Notes under the pieces: model-generated
Told to the model about the DNA's origin: nothing
Databases searched by the model: none
What the model saw: the letters and a program-made list of their open reading frames with translations, nothing else
Part shown: positions 18,039 through 27,514 of the stretch, in pieces
How positions within the stretch are numbered: the stretch's first letter is position 1
Layout: every line of letters starts with the position of its first letter
Assembly: GCA_024281055.1 (NCBI GenBank)
Contig: JAMXLF010000060.1
Coordinates: 1 to 56,925, forward strand
Reading direction: 5' to 3'
Length of the DNA: 56,925 nucleotides
Source of the DNA: Geobacteraceae bacterium
Lineage (GTDB): Bacteria; Desulfobacterota; Desulfuromonadia; Geobacterales; Geobacteraceae
Translations under genes and position numbers: made by a program

Positions 18039-19142
18039 CTAATCGTGTTCCGTCGCACTCTCTTCCGCCTCCACCTCCCCCTGCTCCAGCCCGACCCGCG
18101 TAACCCACGCCTCCAGAAGGGTGTAGGTCACGGCGAGCATCACCGGCCCGATGAAGAGCCCGATGACGCCGAAGGCGATGAGGCCTCCGATAACGCCGGA
18201 AAAGATGAGGAGCAGCGGAAGGTCGACGCCCTTCTTGATGAGGAACGGCCGGATGAAATTGTCGATGATACCGACGAAGACCGCCCAGGGGATCATGACC
18301 GTCCCCCAAACGGCCTGGTCAGTCCAGTAAAGCCACACGATCGAGGGGATGAGCACAAGGGCGGGGCCTATCTGGGCAACGCAGAGGATAAACATGACCG
18401 CTGCCAGGAGCGTTGCGGCCGGAACCCCGGCCACGGCCAGGCCGATGCCGCCGAGGACGGACTGTATCAGGGCGGTGACCACGACCCCGAGCGCAACGCC
18501 TCGAATAGCCTTGGCGGCAAGGATGGCAGCGTCTTCGCCATTCTGGCCGCCGAGTCTCCGGGCAAACAGACAGATGCCGTTGGCAGCCGTCTCTCCGTTC
18601 GCAAAGAGGACCGCGCTGATGATCACTGTCAGGAGGAACTGAACAATCATCATCATGACGCTCCCCGCCTGGGAAATCAGCCAGCTCACGACTTTCGTCG
18701 CATAGGGAGCGAGGCGCTCGGACAGCTCCGCCTGCCCGACCGTGGCAAAATGCTGCCAGCGGGCGGCGATTTTCGGTCCGACTACCGGCAGTTTCTCGAC
18801 CCATGCCGGTGGCGGCGGTACGGTAAGCGTGGCAAGGGATTTCGTCCATGCGACGATCTCGTCGGACCGATCAATGATGCTGACAATGGCGAACGTCAAG
18901 GGGATGATGAGAACCAGTAGCGATACAACCGTCATTACAGCAACTGCAAGCCCCCGCTTGCCCCAGAGCCGCTTCTGCACGCCGAGCATGAGAGGCCACG
19001 TCGTCACCACGATCATGGTTGCCCAGACAAGCGCCGTGAGGAACGGGCGCATGATCCAGAAACTGGCCGCGATGAGGATGCCGATGAAGAGCACCGCCAG
19101 CATCGTGCGGACGATATCCGGGGTGGTGTGACTGGTTGTCAT
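18039..19142 (-). CDS. AI-2E/PerM-family permease
   Basis: A 367-residue inner-membrane protein with about eight hydrophobic segments and the family pattern SVLGGIGLAVAGVPAATLL, followed by DNFIRPFLIKKG. This family (PF01594; YdiK, PerM, TqsA) exports or permeates small molecules; some members are proposed autoinducer-2 exporters or cation antiporters. The substrate cannot be assigned. GGAGGGCTGCGCCA precedes the ATG. The C-terminus is acidic. Probably a single gene or co-transcribed with the response regulator upstream (21 bp gap). Confidence 0.85.
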   Translation of the reverse strand: MTTSHTTPDIVRTMLAVLFIGILIAASFWIMRPFLTALVWATMIVVTTWPLMLGVQKRLWGKRGLAVAVMTVVSLLVLIIPLTFAIVSIIDRSDEIVAWTKSLATLTVPPPPAWVEKLPVVGPKIAARWQHFATVGQAELSERLAPYATKVVSWLISQAGSVMMMIVQFLLTVIISAVLFANGETAANGICLFARRLGGQNGEDAAILAAKAIRGVALGVVVTALIQSVLGGIGLAVAGVPAATLLAAVMFILCVAQIGPALVLIPSIVWLYWTDQAVWGTVMIPWAVFVGIIDNFIRPFLIKKGVDLPLLLIFSGVIGGLIAFGVIGLFIGPVMLAVTYTLLEAWVTRVGLEQGEVEAEESATEHD

Positions 19143-19163
19143 TGGCGCAGCCCTCCGTGGGTA

Positions 19164-20165
19164 TCAGCCGTGCCTGCCGCTCCTGTAACCGACGTCCGCC
19201 TCCTCAGCAAGCCGTTCGGCCCAGTCGAGCAATGAACGGGCCCGCTCTCGAAGTTCTGCCTCCTCTGTCCTTTTCAGAATGTGATCGGCCAGATCCTTAA
19301 GCTGCGAGGCTGCCCGGACCTTGAGAGCCACCGCAGCCACAGGGGCCTTCGGGAAAAGGAAGGCGAGAACTTCGGCGAAGACCTCTTCGTCCAGTGCGTC
19401 CGTCAAGTCGAGAACCCAGCGGCAGACTTCCGCAGTACTGGGTGAAGAAGCAGTGTCCAGGCGTTCTTCCGCAACCATCAGGGCTTTCTTTACTTGAATC
19501 TGCATGGTTGCAAGACGGTCAATGGTTTCGGCAGGGACGTCCTTATGGCTCAGTCTGTTCAGGAAGAATGTTAGCAGATTCGACATGTTTCCTTCGATGA
19601 GAGCACGGTCGAGCCAGAACTTCATCTCCTCAGGCTCTTCATCGAACACGCTGGCGAGACGAAGGAAGTGGTCGGCAGAACGGGCTCTCAGACTGACCGC
19701 TTTTGACAGCGCGCCCTGGAGACGATCCCGGGAGGGAGTCCGGGGAAGGATGGCGTCCTTGAGCCAGCACTCATGCAGGACCCGCAATACATCGAGGGGA
19801 CTTTTCGATCTGGGCAGCTTGGGCAGATAACAGTTGGCACCAAGGGCGTAGGCACCATTAATCGTGCCAGCTGCAGTTTCGCCGGACAGAACGATTACCG
19901 GCGTCATCTGCCAGACAGGATCCGATTTCACCTCGCGAAGGACATCCAAACCGGAGCCGTCGGGAAGTTGCACGTCCAGCAGGATCAGACTGACGTGCTC
20001 ACCGTCGCGGGCACATTTTTCGAGGAGGTCAAGCGCCTCTTTCACACCGCCTGCCGAGAGAATGGTGCCACGGAACCCGAAACCCTCGAAGGCCGCCCGG
20101 ACAAGCCCGACCAGTTGGGGATCATCCTCGACATGCAGTATGGTCAATGACGCAGTCAGGCTCAT
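19164..20165 (-). CDS. Response regulator with uncharacterised C-terminal helical domain
   Basis: A 333-residue protein. Residues 8-130 are a CheY-like receiver: HVEDDP for the acidic pocket, LILLDVQLPDGSG for the phosphorylated aspartate, VLSGET for the switch threonine, and a PK motif (YLPKLPRSKS). The remaining 200 residues are alpha-helical and show no known output domain, DNA-binding motif or GGDEF. The upstream frame is open for 48 codons but lacks a ribosome site; GGGAGCC before the ATG at 20165 sets the start. No sensor kinase is adjacent. Confidence 0.8.
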   Translation of the reverse strand: MSLTASLTILHVEDDPQLVGLVRAAFEGFGFRGTILSAGGVKEALDLLEKCARDGEHVSLILLDVQLPDGSGLDVLREVKSDPVWQMTPVIVLSGETAAGTINGAYALGANCYLPKLPRSKSPLDVLRVLHECWLKDAILPRTPSRDRLQGALSKAVSLRARSADHFLRLASVFDEEPEEMKFWLDRALIEGNMSNLLTFFLNRLSHKDVPAETIDRLATMQIQVKKALMVAEERLDTASSPSTAEVCRWVLDLTDALDEEVFAEVLAFLFPKAPVAAVALKVRAASQLKDLADHILKRTEEAELRERARSLLDWAERLAEEADVGYRSGRHG

Positions 20166-20211
20166 GTCGTATGGCTCCCGGCAAAAAAAGATATTGCACG
20201 CCGACCTCAAT

Positions 20212-20850
20212 TCATGGTGTTTTCCTGGCAACCCTGGCCGTAATGCTGTCGGCCATTTCCTTGCCCAACCGGTCGAGGGCCCGCTGCATCGCGGCAACCA
20301 GCTCGACATACCCCTTGCCGTCGACCTTCTCGGTGATCGTCGCTTCCTTCACGAGCAGTGACTCTTCGGCCGGCTCCTTTTTGGCATACACCCCCCACCG
20401 CGCGCTCAGCACGACCGACTCGCCGGGAACACCGTCGAACCGGAAAATACCGACGGGAACCCGGTACGAGGCCAGCATTATCCCCAGGGGCATGGTCTGC
20501 CAGGAGAATACCGAAATATTGGCAGGTGCCAGCCGTTCCGAGAGATTCGCCACGAGAGCGCGGGTGATTTCATCGTCGAGCGACCCTCCCCAGCGGTCGA
20601 ACTCGGCAATGACGAGCTCGTTCTGCCCGGAGCGGGTCACGATCTGACGGCGGTTCAGGTAATCGGGGAGGGTCACGGGACCCAGCGCCATCAAGGCATT
20701 TTCCTCCTTCGCCGGTTGACTGCCGCGGGTTTCCAGCGGCGCCAGCGTGTAAAAACGGGAGGGAGGCGACGTCCCTCCCAAACAGCCCGCAAGGACAAGG
20801 GACAGGACACAGGCTTGAAGCAGGAACAGGATTGGATGGCATTTTCTCAT
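20212..20850 (-). CDS. ABC-type transport auxiliary lipoprotein (PqiC/LinL type)
   Basis: A 212-residue lipoprotein: lipobox VLAGC with cysteine at residue 23. The mature domain has RFYTLAP just after the anchor and LGPVTLPDYLNRRQIVTR, the pattern of the DUF330/PqiC family. These lipoproteins sit on the inner face of the outer membrane and accept or pass lipids in Mce-type transport systems. It is the last gene of the four-gene Mce/Mla operon (permease, ATPase, MlaD, lipoprotein), 15 bp after mlaD. Confidence 0.85.
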   Translation of the reverse strand: MRKCHPILFLLQACVLSLVLAGCLGGTSPPSRFYTLAPLETRGSQPAKEENALMALGPVTLPDYLNRRQIVTRSGQNELVIAEFDRWGGSLDDEITRALVANLSERLAPANISVFSWQTMPLGIMLASYRVPVGIFRFDGVPGESVVLSARWGVYAKKEPAEESLLVKEATITEKVDGKGYVELVAAMQRALDRLGKEMADSITARVARKTP

Positions 20851-20865
20851 GACGTACTCCTGTAG

Positions 20866-21876
20866 TTACTGTTTTCCCTTGATGAGGGCCTCGGGATGGC
20901 GTTCGAGATAGTCGGCCAGAGAGCGGACGGAGCGCGAGGTAGATTCGAGCTCGATCAGCGTCTTGTTCACGCTGTACCCGAGATCGGCATTGCGCTCGGC
21001 CAGCTTTTCGTAGGTTCCAAGGGCGGCGCGCAGCTGATCCAGGGAGGCGCTGCTCTTCGCCAGGGTTTCCTTGAGGCTCGCCGCGATTTCCCCCGGCACC
21101 CCTTCTTTCAACGCCAAGGTCTTCTCGGCCTGGGCAAAAGTCGTCTTGGCCTGGTCGAGAGTGCCACGGGCGGCAGTTGAAGTCTGCGTGAGGTTGTCGA
21201 CGAGCGGATCGATCTTCTCGTTGACGTGTCTCACGAGGATCTGGACATCATGTATTCCGGCCTCTATGGTTCGGGTGGTCTTTTTCGCATCTATGTCGCT
21301 GACGACGCGGTCGATTTCTCCAAGCGTATGGTTCAGGCTCTCGACGATCTCCTTGAACGGGAGGTTCTCGAGTGTCTTCTGCAGCTGCTGGAGCGACGTC
21401 GGGATGCTCGGTATCTCGTGGTACTTTTTGCTGAGCCCTACATACCTGACCGGTGTGTCGGGGAAAAAGTCGAGGGCCACCATCAACTGGCCAGTGACGA
21501 AGCTCTGGGTCTGGAGCTGGGTCCTCAACCCGAATTCCTTGACGGCCTTGTCGATGAACTTCGGGTCCCGCCGGAGCTCGGGCGAGGCCCCCTGGACCTT
21601 TTCCACCTCCAGGTCGAAGACCACCGGGATTTCCAGGGTACGCGTCGCGGGATCAGCCATAATGCTGATGTCGGACACCGCCCCGACCTTCACCCCCCGG
21701 AACATGACGGGCGACCCCACGTTCAACCCCTTCACGGAGCCTTGGAAGTACGTAACATAGTAATGTTTGGTGGTCAGGAACTTGCCGGACCCCAGGACGA
21801 GAACCCCGGCGACCAGCAGGACAATGGCTCCCAGGACGAACGCCCCGATCGCAGTTTTGCTCACCTTTGTGCTCAT
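20866..21876 (-). CDS. mlaD: MlaD/Mce-domain lipid transport protein
   Basis: A 336-residue inner-membrane-anchored protein with one N-terminal segment (AIGAFVLGAIVLLVAGVLVL). An MCE domain follows (about 38-120), with VKGLNVGSPVMFRGVKVG. The rest is a long helical region (about 170-330) that in this family builds a hexameric tunnel across the periplasm. It binds phospholipid moving between membranes. The start at 21876 follows GGAGAACCTG. Immediately downstream of the ATPase gene. Confidence 0.88.
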   Translation of the reverse strand: MSTKVSKTAIGAFVLGAIVLLVAGVLVLGSGKFLTTKHYYVTYFQGSVKGLNVGSPVMFRGVKVGAVSDISIMADPATRTLEIPVVFDLEVEKVQGASPELRRDPKFIDKAVKEFGLRTQLQTQSFVTGQLMVALDFFPDTPVRYVGLSKKYHEIPSIPTSLQQLQKTLENLPFKEIVESLNHTLGEIDRVVSDIDAKKTTRTIEAGIHDVQILVRHVNEKIDPLVDNLTQTSTAARGTLDQAKTTFAQAEKTLALKEGVPGEIAASLKETLAKSSASLDQLRAALGTYEKLAERNADLGYSVNKTLIELESTSRSVRSLADYLERHPEALIKGKQ

Positions 21877-21910
21877 CAGGTTCTCCGTTCTCGGGTAACT
21901 ATGGGCGCGA

Positions 21911-22699
21911 TCACTGTTGCCGCGCGCCTTCACCCCGCGTCAGGAAGTTGACGACTTTCGGGTCCGGCGATTCCTTGAGAAGACGCTTCGGATCGCCGGC
22001 TGCGGTCATCGTCTTGACATCCGGGTCGAGAAAAACCGAGTTGGTGCCGATGGCAAAGATGCTCGCCAGTTCATGGGTCACCACTACCACCGTGGTTCCC
22101 CGGCTCTCGCTCAACTCGATTATCAGGTCGTCCAGCAGTCGGGCACTGATGGGATCGAGCCCGGCGGACGGCTCGTCGAAAAAGAGGATGTCCGGATCGA
22201 GCGCCATGGCCCGCGCGAGCCCGGCCCGTTTCTTCATGCCGCCGCTGATCTCCGAGGGATAGAACTCCTCGAAACCGCCGAGCCCGACCAGGGCGAGCTT
22301 GAACGACACAAGTTCCCTGATCTGAGCCGGCGGGAGGCTGGTGTACTGCTCCAGCGGCATGGCAACGTTTTCCGCCAGGGTCATGGAGCTCCAGAGCGCC
22401 CCGCTCTGGAAGAGGATGCCGAAGCGCCGCTTGAGGCTCTCCTGGACCTCCGGCCCGGCATCCCAGTAACTCACGTCGTCATAGAGGATCTGCCCCTTGG
22501 CGGGTCGCTTGAGCCCCACCAGGTGCTTGAGCAGCGTGCTCTTGCCGCAGCCGCTTCCCCCCATGATGATGAAGATGTCGCCCCGGTCGATGGTGAAGTT
22601 GAGGTCGCGCATCAGCACGAAGCTGCCGTAGGACATCTCCAGACCTTTGACCACGATGGCGGGCTCTTTCCCGCTCTTATCTTCCATCGGCTCGCTCAT
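21911..22699 (-). CDS. mlaF: Mla-type ABC transporter ATPase
   Basis: A 262-residue ABC ATPase of the lipid-transport MlaF class. Walker A is GGSGCGKST, the signature is SGGMKKRAGLARAMA, Walker B is PDILFFDEPSAGLDP, and the switch histidine is in VTHEL. The start ATG at 22699 overlaps the stop of the permease gene by 4 bp, which indicates translational coupling and rejects the longer upstream frame. It powers the MlaE-type permease. Confidence 0.9.
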   Translation of the reverse strand: MSEPMEDKSGKEPAIVVKGLEMSYGSFVLMRDLNFTIDRGDIFIIMGGSGCGKSTLLKHLVGLKRPAKGQILYDDVSYWDAGPEVQESLKRRFGILFQSGALWSSMTLAENVAMPLEQYTSLPPAQIRELVSFKLALVGLGGFEEFYPSEISGGMKKRAGLARAMALDPDILFFDEPSAGLDPISARLLDDLIIELSESRGTTVVVVTHELASIFAIGTNSVFLDPDVKTMTAAGDPKRLLKESPDPKVVNFLTRGEGARQQ

Positions 22700-23817
22700 A
22701 TCCCCAGCACCTGACAGGAAAGGGTGATGATCAACGTGGCCACGACGATACAGACGATGCCGGTCACCACCGCCGAGGTGGCGGCGTACCCGACCGCGGA
22801 GGCGCTCCGCTCGCACTGCATCCCCCGCAGGCATCCGGAAATTGCCACGAGGATGCCGAAGACGAAACTGTGGAAGAGGCCTATCCAGAAGTACGTAAGA
22901 TGCACAGCGGCCTTCGACTGCTGATAATACTCCGCGACGCCGAGATCGAGCATGCCGACCCCGACGATCATCCCACCCAGGACCCCCATCAGGTCGGCGT
23001 AGACGCAGAGCAGCGGCATCATCACCATCAGGGCGAGCATCCGCGGCAGAACCAGAAACTCCACCGGCGAGAGGCCGAGGGTTTCCAGGGCGTCGATCTC
23101 CTCGTTGACTTGCATGGTGCCGAGCTGGGCGGCAAAGGCCGCGCCGGTCCGGCCTGACATGATGATGCCGGTCATGATGGCTCCCATGACCCGCACCATG
23201 CCGATTCCCACCACATCGGCCACATAGATCTGCGCTCCGAACATCTTCAGCTGGATCGCCGCCACAAAGGCCAGGATCATCCCGACCAGGAGACTGATGA
23301 GCGTCACGATGGGAAGCGCCTGGGCACCGGTTTCCTGGATGGTGACGATCAGGTCCAGGCGACGAAAGTCGGCCTTCCCCCGGAGCATCTTGAGGAACGC
23401 CAGCATCGCCGCGCCGATGAAGTCGACAACTTCCCTGAATCCCTTGAACTGACCGAGGGCAGAATCCGCAACCCGCACCAGGAACGGCTGGCGCGCCCCG
23501 CCGTGCGTCACCCCCGAGCGCTGGTTTTCGGGAGATGCCAGATGCATGAGCTTTCGCACCCCCGCCGGAAGGCCGGAATCGTCGACATCGATGCCGTCAC
23601 GGCGGCAGACCTCGAAGATTTTCGCCAGAAACACCAGGAGCCTGCTGTCCCACTCGCCGAGGTTGCCGGTTTCGAAGGCCAGACGCTGTCCCTTCACCAC
23701 CGCCCCGGCAAGCACGCCGTCAGGTGCAGGGATCGCGCTTCCCAGCTTCCACTCTCCGGCCAGCGCGAGCAGGGCACCGTCCTGGGTTTTATCGATTTTG
23801 AATTCACTGGTGGCCAT
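22696..23817 (-). CDS. mlaE: MlaE-type permease fused to N-terminal STAS-like domain
   Basis: A 373-residue fusion. Residues 1-100 look like a STAS domain (role of the separate MlaB protein in E. coli). Residues about 130-373 are the MlaE permease with five or six membrane segments and the motifs GRTGAAFAAQLGTMQVNEEI and LVLPRMLALMVMMPLL. It moves phospholipids with the adjacent ATPase. First gene of the operon. The ATG has no clear ribosome site. STAS-MlaE fusions are known in other proteobacteria. Confidence 0.88.
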   Translation of the reverse strand: MATSEFKIDKTQDGALLALAGEWKLGSAIPAPDGVLAGAVVKGQRLAFETGNLGEWDSRLLVFLAKIFEVCRRDGIDVDDSGLPAGVRKLMHLASPENQRSGVTHGGARQPFLVRVADSALGQFKGFREVVDFIGAAMLAFLKMLRGKADFRRLDLIVTIQETGAQALPIVTLISLLVGMILAFVAAIQLKMFGAQIYVADVVGIGMVRVMGAIMTGIIMSGRTGAAFAAQLGTMQVNEEIDALETLGLSPVEFLVLPRMLALMVMMPLLCVYADLMGVLGGMIVGVGMLDLGVAEYYQQSKAAVHLTYFWIGLFHSFVFGILVAISGCLRGMQCERSASAVGYAATSAVVTGIVCIVVATLIITLSCQVLGI

Positions 23818-23849
23818 AGCGTGGCACGTGCCTCTCTCTATTGTTTTAT

Positions 23850-23938
23850 CCCCTCACCCGGCCTGCGGCCACCCTCTCCCCGGGGGAGAGGGTTTGGTTT
23901 TCCCCTCGCCCTTAGGGAGAGGGGCAGGGGTGAGGGGG
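23850..23938. repeat. GC-rich palindromic intergenic repeat
   Basis: A near-identical copy of the element at 17927-18013 (CCCTCACCCGGCCTGCGGCC, then CCTCTCCCC, then GGGAGAGGGGCAGGGGTGAG). It fills the gap between the lipoprotein and permease genes. Confidence 0.85.
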
Positions 23939-23940
23939 CA

Positions 23941-24654
23941 TCACGGCAGCCAGCCCCGTTCCTGATAGGCCTTTTTCACACGCTCCACCACCTGTTCGGC
24001 AGTGCGGGCGGCATCAGCTTCGATGGTTCCCCGGACCGTTTCACTGATCGTGTGTGCCGTACCTCCCACTATCAGAGGGACTGCGCTTTCCGCGCCCGCC
24101 GCCAGACCGCCGCTCACCAGCAGGCCGGGCTTGAGGCTGCTCCTCGTCTTGGTTTCACCCTCGGCAATCAGCTGCCCCCCCTGAATCAGCTGGACCCGCG
24201 TCCGGAGTTCAGTACCCCCCAGGCCGAAGCCGAGCCAGACCCTTTTGGTCTGGTCTCCCTCGTCGATGGTTACGAACTCCCCCGTCAGGATTACGGTCGT
24301 GTCTGAGGGGTAGACCTGAAGACCGCCACGGGTGGCCGCAATCCCGGCCTTGCGGAGCTCGGCCACCAGGTCCTCGGAAAGCTTGTTGGCGATGGCATGC
24401 CCGAGCACGGTTTCCTCTTTCGACGCCGCCCGGCTCGAGCTGTCGCGCAGCACTTTCTGCATCATCCCCTGGTCCAGCTTCACTTCCCCCGGGGTGACTG
24501 CGAAGTCATAAACGACGATCATGTCCGGCCGCGGCAGTGGGCCGAGTGTCGCTTTGGTCTGCGTGACATAGGCCTTCGGGCACCCTCCCAGGATTACCAA
24601 GGTAAATCCCGAAAGGAGAAACGTCGCCACTCTTCCGATTCCTGATCTGATCAT
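23941..24654 (-). CDS. DUF4410-type lipoprotein
   Basis: A 237-residue lipoprotein with lipobox VILGGC (cysteine at residue 25). The mature domain fits DUF4410, with VYDFAVTPGEVKLDQG after the anchor and TRVQLIQGGQLIAEGETKT in the later part. A C-terminal glycine- and alanine-rich stretch could insert in a membrane. GGAGGAGCAGC precedes the ATG. Function unknown. A tandem direct repeat lies about 150 bp upstream and may regulate it. Confidence 0.78.
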   Translation of the reverse strand: MIRSGIGRVATFLLSGFTLVILGGCPKAYVTQTKATLGPLPRPDMIVVYDFAVTPGEVKLDQGMMQKVLRDSSSRAASKEETVLGHAIANKLSEDLVAELRKAGIAATRGGLQVYPSDTTVILTGEFVTIDEGDQTKRVWLGFGLGGTELRTRVQLIQGGQLIAEGETKTRSSLKPGLLVSGGLAAGAESAVPLIVGGTAHTISETVRGTIEADAARTAEQVVERVKKAYQERGWLP

Positions 24655-24802
24655 GCTGCTCCTCCTCCCTGTTCCTTCCGGTCCACCGGGCTGTCCTGCC
24701 ATTACTATGGGAAAACCGTGCCACTTTCTTCGCTGCGGCGTACAACTGCAAAAACAAAAGGCTCGCGACCTTCGGGCCTGACCGGGATTTTGCGATGGGG
24801 AC

Positions 24803-24834
24803 GACATTTCGTCTCTAGCGTGATATTTCGTCTC
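24803..24834. repeat. Tandem 13-bp motif (two copies, 19-bp period)
   Basis: GACATTTCGTCTC (24803-24815) and GATATTTCGTCTC (24822-24834) repeat with a 19-bp period. The same motif with the same period occurs at 50615-50646, and an inverted pair lies at 27439-27475. It overlaps the end of the MscK-type gene and precedes the lipoprotein gene 23941-24654. It may be a regulator-binding site. Confidence 0.6.
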
Positions 24835-27271
24835 TGTCGGGAGGGATCACCCTTACTTCGATCGGCTGGCCGGCATCCAGGTGCAGGTCCCGTTGCGGGA
24901 ACGGGATGGCGATACCTGCTTCGGCGAACCGCTCGCCGATCCGGTGACGGATGTCGCTGAAGACCACGAGACTGTTGATAGCCGGGTCCAGCTCGATCCA
25001 GAAGTACGCGGTGAAGATCAGGGCGCTGTCGGCGAAATTCTCGAATACCACGTACGCCGGCGGATCGCGCAACACCTCCCGCTGGTCTTCGACGGCCCTG
25101 AGGATCACCCTCTGCGTCTCCTGCGTCGGTGAGCCGTATGCCACCCCGACGGATATGGAATAGCGGACCCGCTGATCCGATGAGGTCCAGTTGGTGACGT
25201 TCTGTTGCAGGAAGAGGCTGTTGGGGACGAGCATCTCGACGCCGTCGAAGCGCTTGATGGTAGAGCTGCGCATACCGATAGACGTGACACGGCCCCGTTG
25301 TGCGTCCACCTCGACTACGTCACCGATCCGGATGGTGCGGTCGAACATCAGGATCAGGCCGCTGATGAAATTGTTGACGAGGTTCTGCGCCCCGAAGCCG
25401 ACGCCGATGGCGAGTGCACCGCCGAAGAACGCAAAGATCGCCAGGGGAATATTCACAAATATGAGCGCGCTGACAAGGACGCCGACGGTCAGCAGGTAGG
25501 TGAGCAACCTGCTGTAGAGCTGCGCATCGTTTGCGCCGAGCCTGAGCCGGTTCAACGCGAACCAGTGGAACAGTTTCTTCAGGCGCCGGATCACCCAGGA
25601 GCCGACGAGCAGGATGAGGAACGCCTCCACCAGCTTTCCGACGGTGACGCTCCTCGGCCTGACAATTTTTTTCCCTTCGGCGATGATCGTCTCCTCGGCC
25701 ACGTACAGCTCGGCATTCCATATCTTGCCGGCCAGCGCGGAAATAGAAGCGAGCGCGCCGCGTGCCCGGTTCGCCAGCGTGACCTGTCCCTGCAGGCCCT
25801 TCGCTTCTTCATCGCGGCGGAGCAGGAGCTGCTCATATTCGCTGAGTATCGCGTCGCCGCGGCTGAGAACGGACTCCTGCTTCTCGTAGGCGGCGAGGAT
25901 ACTGCGGGCATCCTGTCGATCGGGTTCGAGGAGGGAAGCAGAGGAGAGCCTTTCCTGCTGACTTCTGATGAGGACCTGGAGTCGCGCGAACTGCGAGGTT
26001 ATGAATTCTTTCCATTTGGTGAGAGCAGCCAGCTCATCCCGGTCGCTCTTGACCTTGGCGCCGCCTTCCCCGGTGACCTTGCCTTCTGCAAGACGAAAGC
26101 GTTCTTTCCAGACCATCTTTTCATTGTTCAGCAGATGAAGCATCCCGTTGAGGATCCTGACCCGGAAGTCGGCGGCGTCGAAGAGGATCTTTTGCCGTTC
26201 CTGCTCCCTGAGAAGGCTGTCCAACGGGACCTTTGATGCTTTTCGCGACGCGGGACCTGCCTGTGCCGCGCGCACGGCCTTCGCCCCGGCATCGAGGAGC
26301 TTTCGTGCCTGTTCTGTATCTCGTACCGCCTGATCCAGTTCCCGCCGCAGTTGCTCCTGGCGGCTGTCGGTATCCTGGAGCTTCCTTGCCAGCTCATCCG
26401 CGGTAAAACGATAGTCCTCCATGGCCACGGCAAGTTTGTGGCGGAGAAAATCGATCTCGGCCGTGATCCCTTCCTGTGATTCCTTGAGCATGAGGCGCGA
26501 AGCTTCGGCATAGACGGTGCCGGCCTGGTTTACCGCGTCCCGCTGTCGTGCCAGGATCAGTAGCCACTTGCTTCGCAGTTCTCCCGGCTTGCCGGCGTTT
26601 TTTTCCACATTTTCTTCGGCGAGGCGGACCTCCTTCCGGGAACTCTTCAGACCGTTCGCGAAATCTTCGGATTCGCCCGCGACGACGGTGCGCACGACCT
26701 CCAGCGACTCCAGGTCGATCTGCCTGGCGCGAATGGCATCCCTCAGACTGTCCAGGAGCGAGATCGGATAAGGGGGCTTTTCCGCGAAACCCTGCCACCT
26801 CTTTATTTCCGTGGCCCGGTCGCGGTTGGTCTTGCGGATATTCCCGAGCCTGATGAGCGCGTTTACATGACTGTCGAGTATCCCCGCGAGCCGGTTGGTG
26901 AGCTGCTCCCATTCCTGCAATTCCTGGGGCGTAGCAGCATTCTGATAAGTCCGGCGCAACGCGGCAACGGCTTCGGGAAGCAATTGCCGGTGGAGTTCGG
27001 CGAGCCTGGTTTCGAGCTTTGCTTTGCTCTGCTCGATGTCTTCATCGGTAACAGTGGGTGCCACCTGGGGTGTTGATTGTGCTTCAGGTTTCTGTTTGGC
27101 AAGCGGCGACAAGGGGATGGAGGCCGTCTGGGCAAATGCGGGAACTACCAGTGAAACAAGGGAGAGCAGGCAGAGAAAAAAAAGGAATGGGCAAGGCCGA
27201 CATGCGGGAGCGGCCGCTGGCACCCTGGTACCGATGTGACGTGACGGTTGACGTGTCATGGGTCCCCGCAT
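24815..27271 (-). CDS. Large mechanosensitive channel (MscK/KefA-like)
   Basis: An 818-residue channel. A signal peptide (to about residue 47, VVPAFAQ) is followed by a long periplasmic coiled-coil region (about 70-520). Four or so membrane segments (about 545-650) come next, then the MscS core (about 650-800) with FFGGALAIGVGFGAQNLVNN, the pore helix, and FDRTIRIGDVVEVD. It opens on membrane tension to release solutes. The N-terminal start is uncertain (27271 or 27259). It is divergent from a second MscS-type gene. Length is shorter than E. coli MscK (about 1100 aa). Confidence 0.85.
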   Translation of the reverse strand: MRGPMTRQPSRHIGTRVPAAAPACRPCPFLFFLCLLSLVSLVVPAFAQTASIPLSPLAKQKPEAQSTPQVAPTVTDEDIEQSKAKLETRLAELHRQLLPEAVAALRRTYQNAATPQELQEWEQLTNRLAGILDSHVNALIRLGNIRKTNRDRATEIKRWQGFAEKPPYPISLLDSLRDAIRARQIDLESLEVVRTVVAGESEDFANGLKSSRKEVRLAEENVEKNAGKPGELRSKWLLILARQRDAVNQAGTVYAEASRLMLKESQEGITAEIDFLRHKLAVAMEDYRFTADELARKLQDTDSRQEQLRRELDQAVRDTEQARKLLDAGAKAVRAAQAGPASRKASKVPLDSLLREQERQKILFDAADFRVRILNGMLHLLNNEKMVWKERFRLAEGKVTGEGGAKVKSDRDELAALTKWKEFITSQFARLQVLIRSQQERLSSASLLEPDRQDARSILAAYEKQESVLSRGDAILSEYEQLLLRRDEEAKGLQGQVTLANRARGALASISALAGKIWNAELYVAEETIIAEGKKIVRPRSVTVGKLVEAFLILLVGSWVIRRLKKLFHWFALNRLRLGANDAQLYSRLLTYLLTVGVLVSALIFVNIPLAIFAFFGGALAIGVGFGAQNLVNNFISGLILMFDRTIRIGDVVEVDAQRGRVTSIGMRSSTIKRFDGVEMLVPNSLFLQQNVTNWTSSDQRVRYSISVGVAYGSPTQETQRVILRAVEDQREVLRDPPAYVVFENFADSALIFTAYFWIELDPAINSLVVFSDIRHRIGERFAEAGIAIPFPQRDLHLDAGQPIEVRVIPPDRDEISR

Positions 27272-27438
27272 CGCCTCCGGATTTCGGACTTCATTTCATG
27301 GGCATGGTTATCGCAGTTATGACTGTGAAAGTCCCTATGAGAAAATCATGCCGGTAACGGAGATGGGGCGCGACGGGCCGCCAATCTGCGGCCATGGACG
27401 GCTTGGCAAAAATGGAGCCGGATCGGACCATTACGTCC

Positions 27439-27475
27439 GGGACGAAATATCGACTTCGGCATGACATCCCGTCCC
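27439..27475. promoter_or_regulatory. Inverted pair of the GGGACGAAATATC motif
   Basis: GGGACGAAATATC (27439-27451) and GACATCCCGTCCC (27463-27475) face each other in the divergent gap between two mechanosensitive channel genes, ending 39 bp before the ATG of the plus-strand gene. The motif recurs at 24803-24834 and 50615-50646. Confidence 0.5.
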
Positions 27476-27514
27476 GGCGCCAGGAACAATATGACCACGT
27501 CAGAAGAGGTTGGT

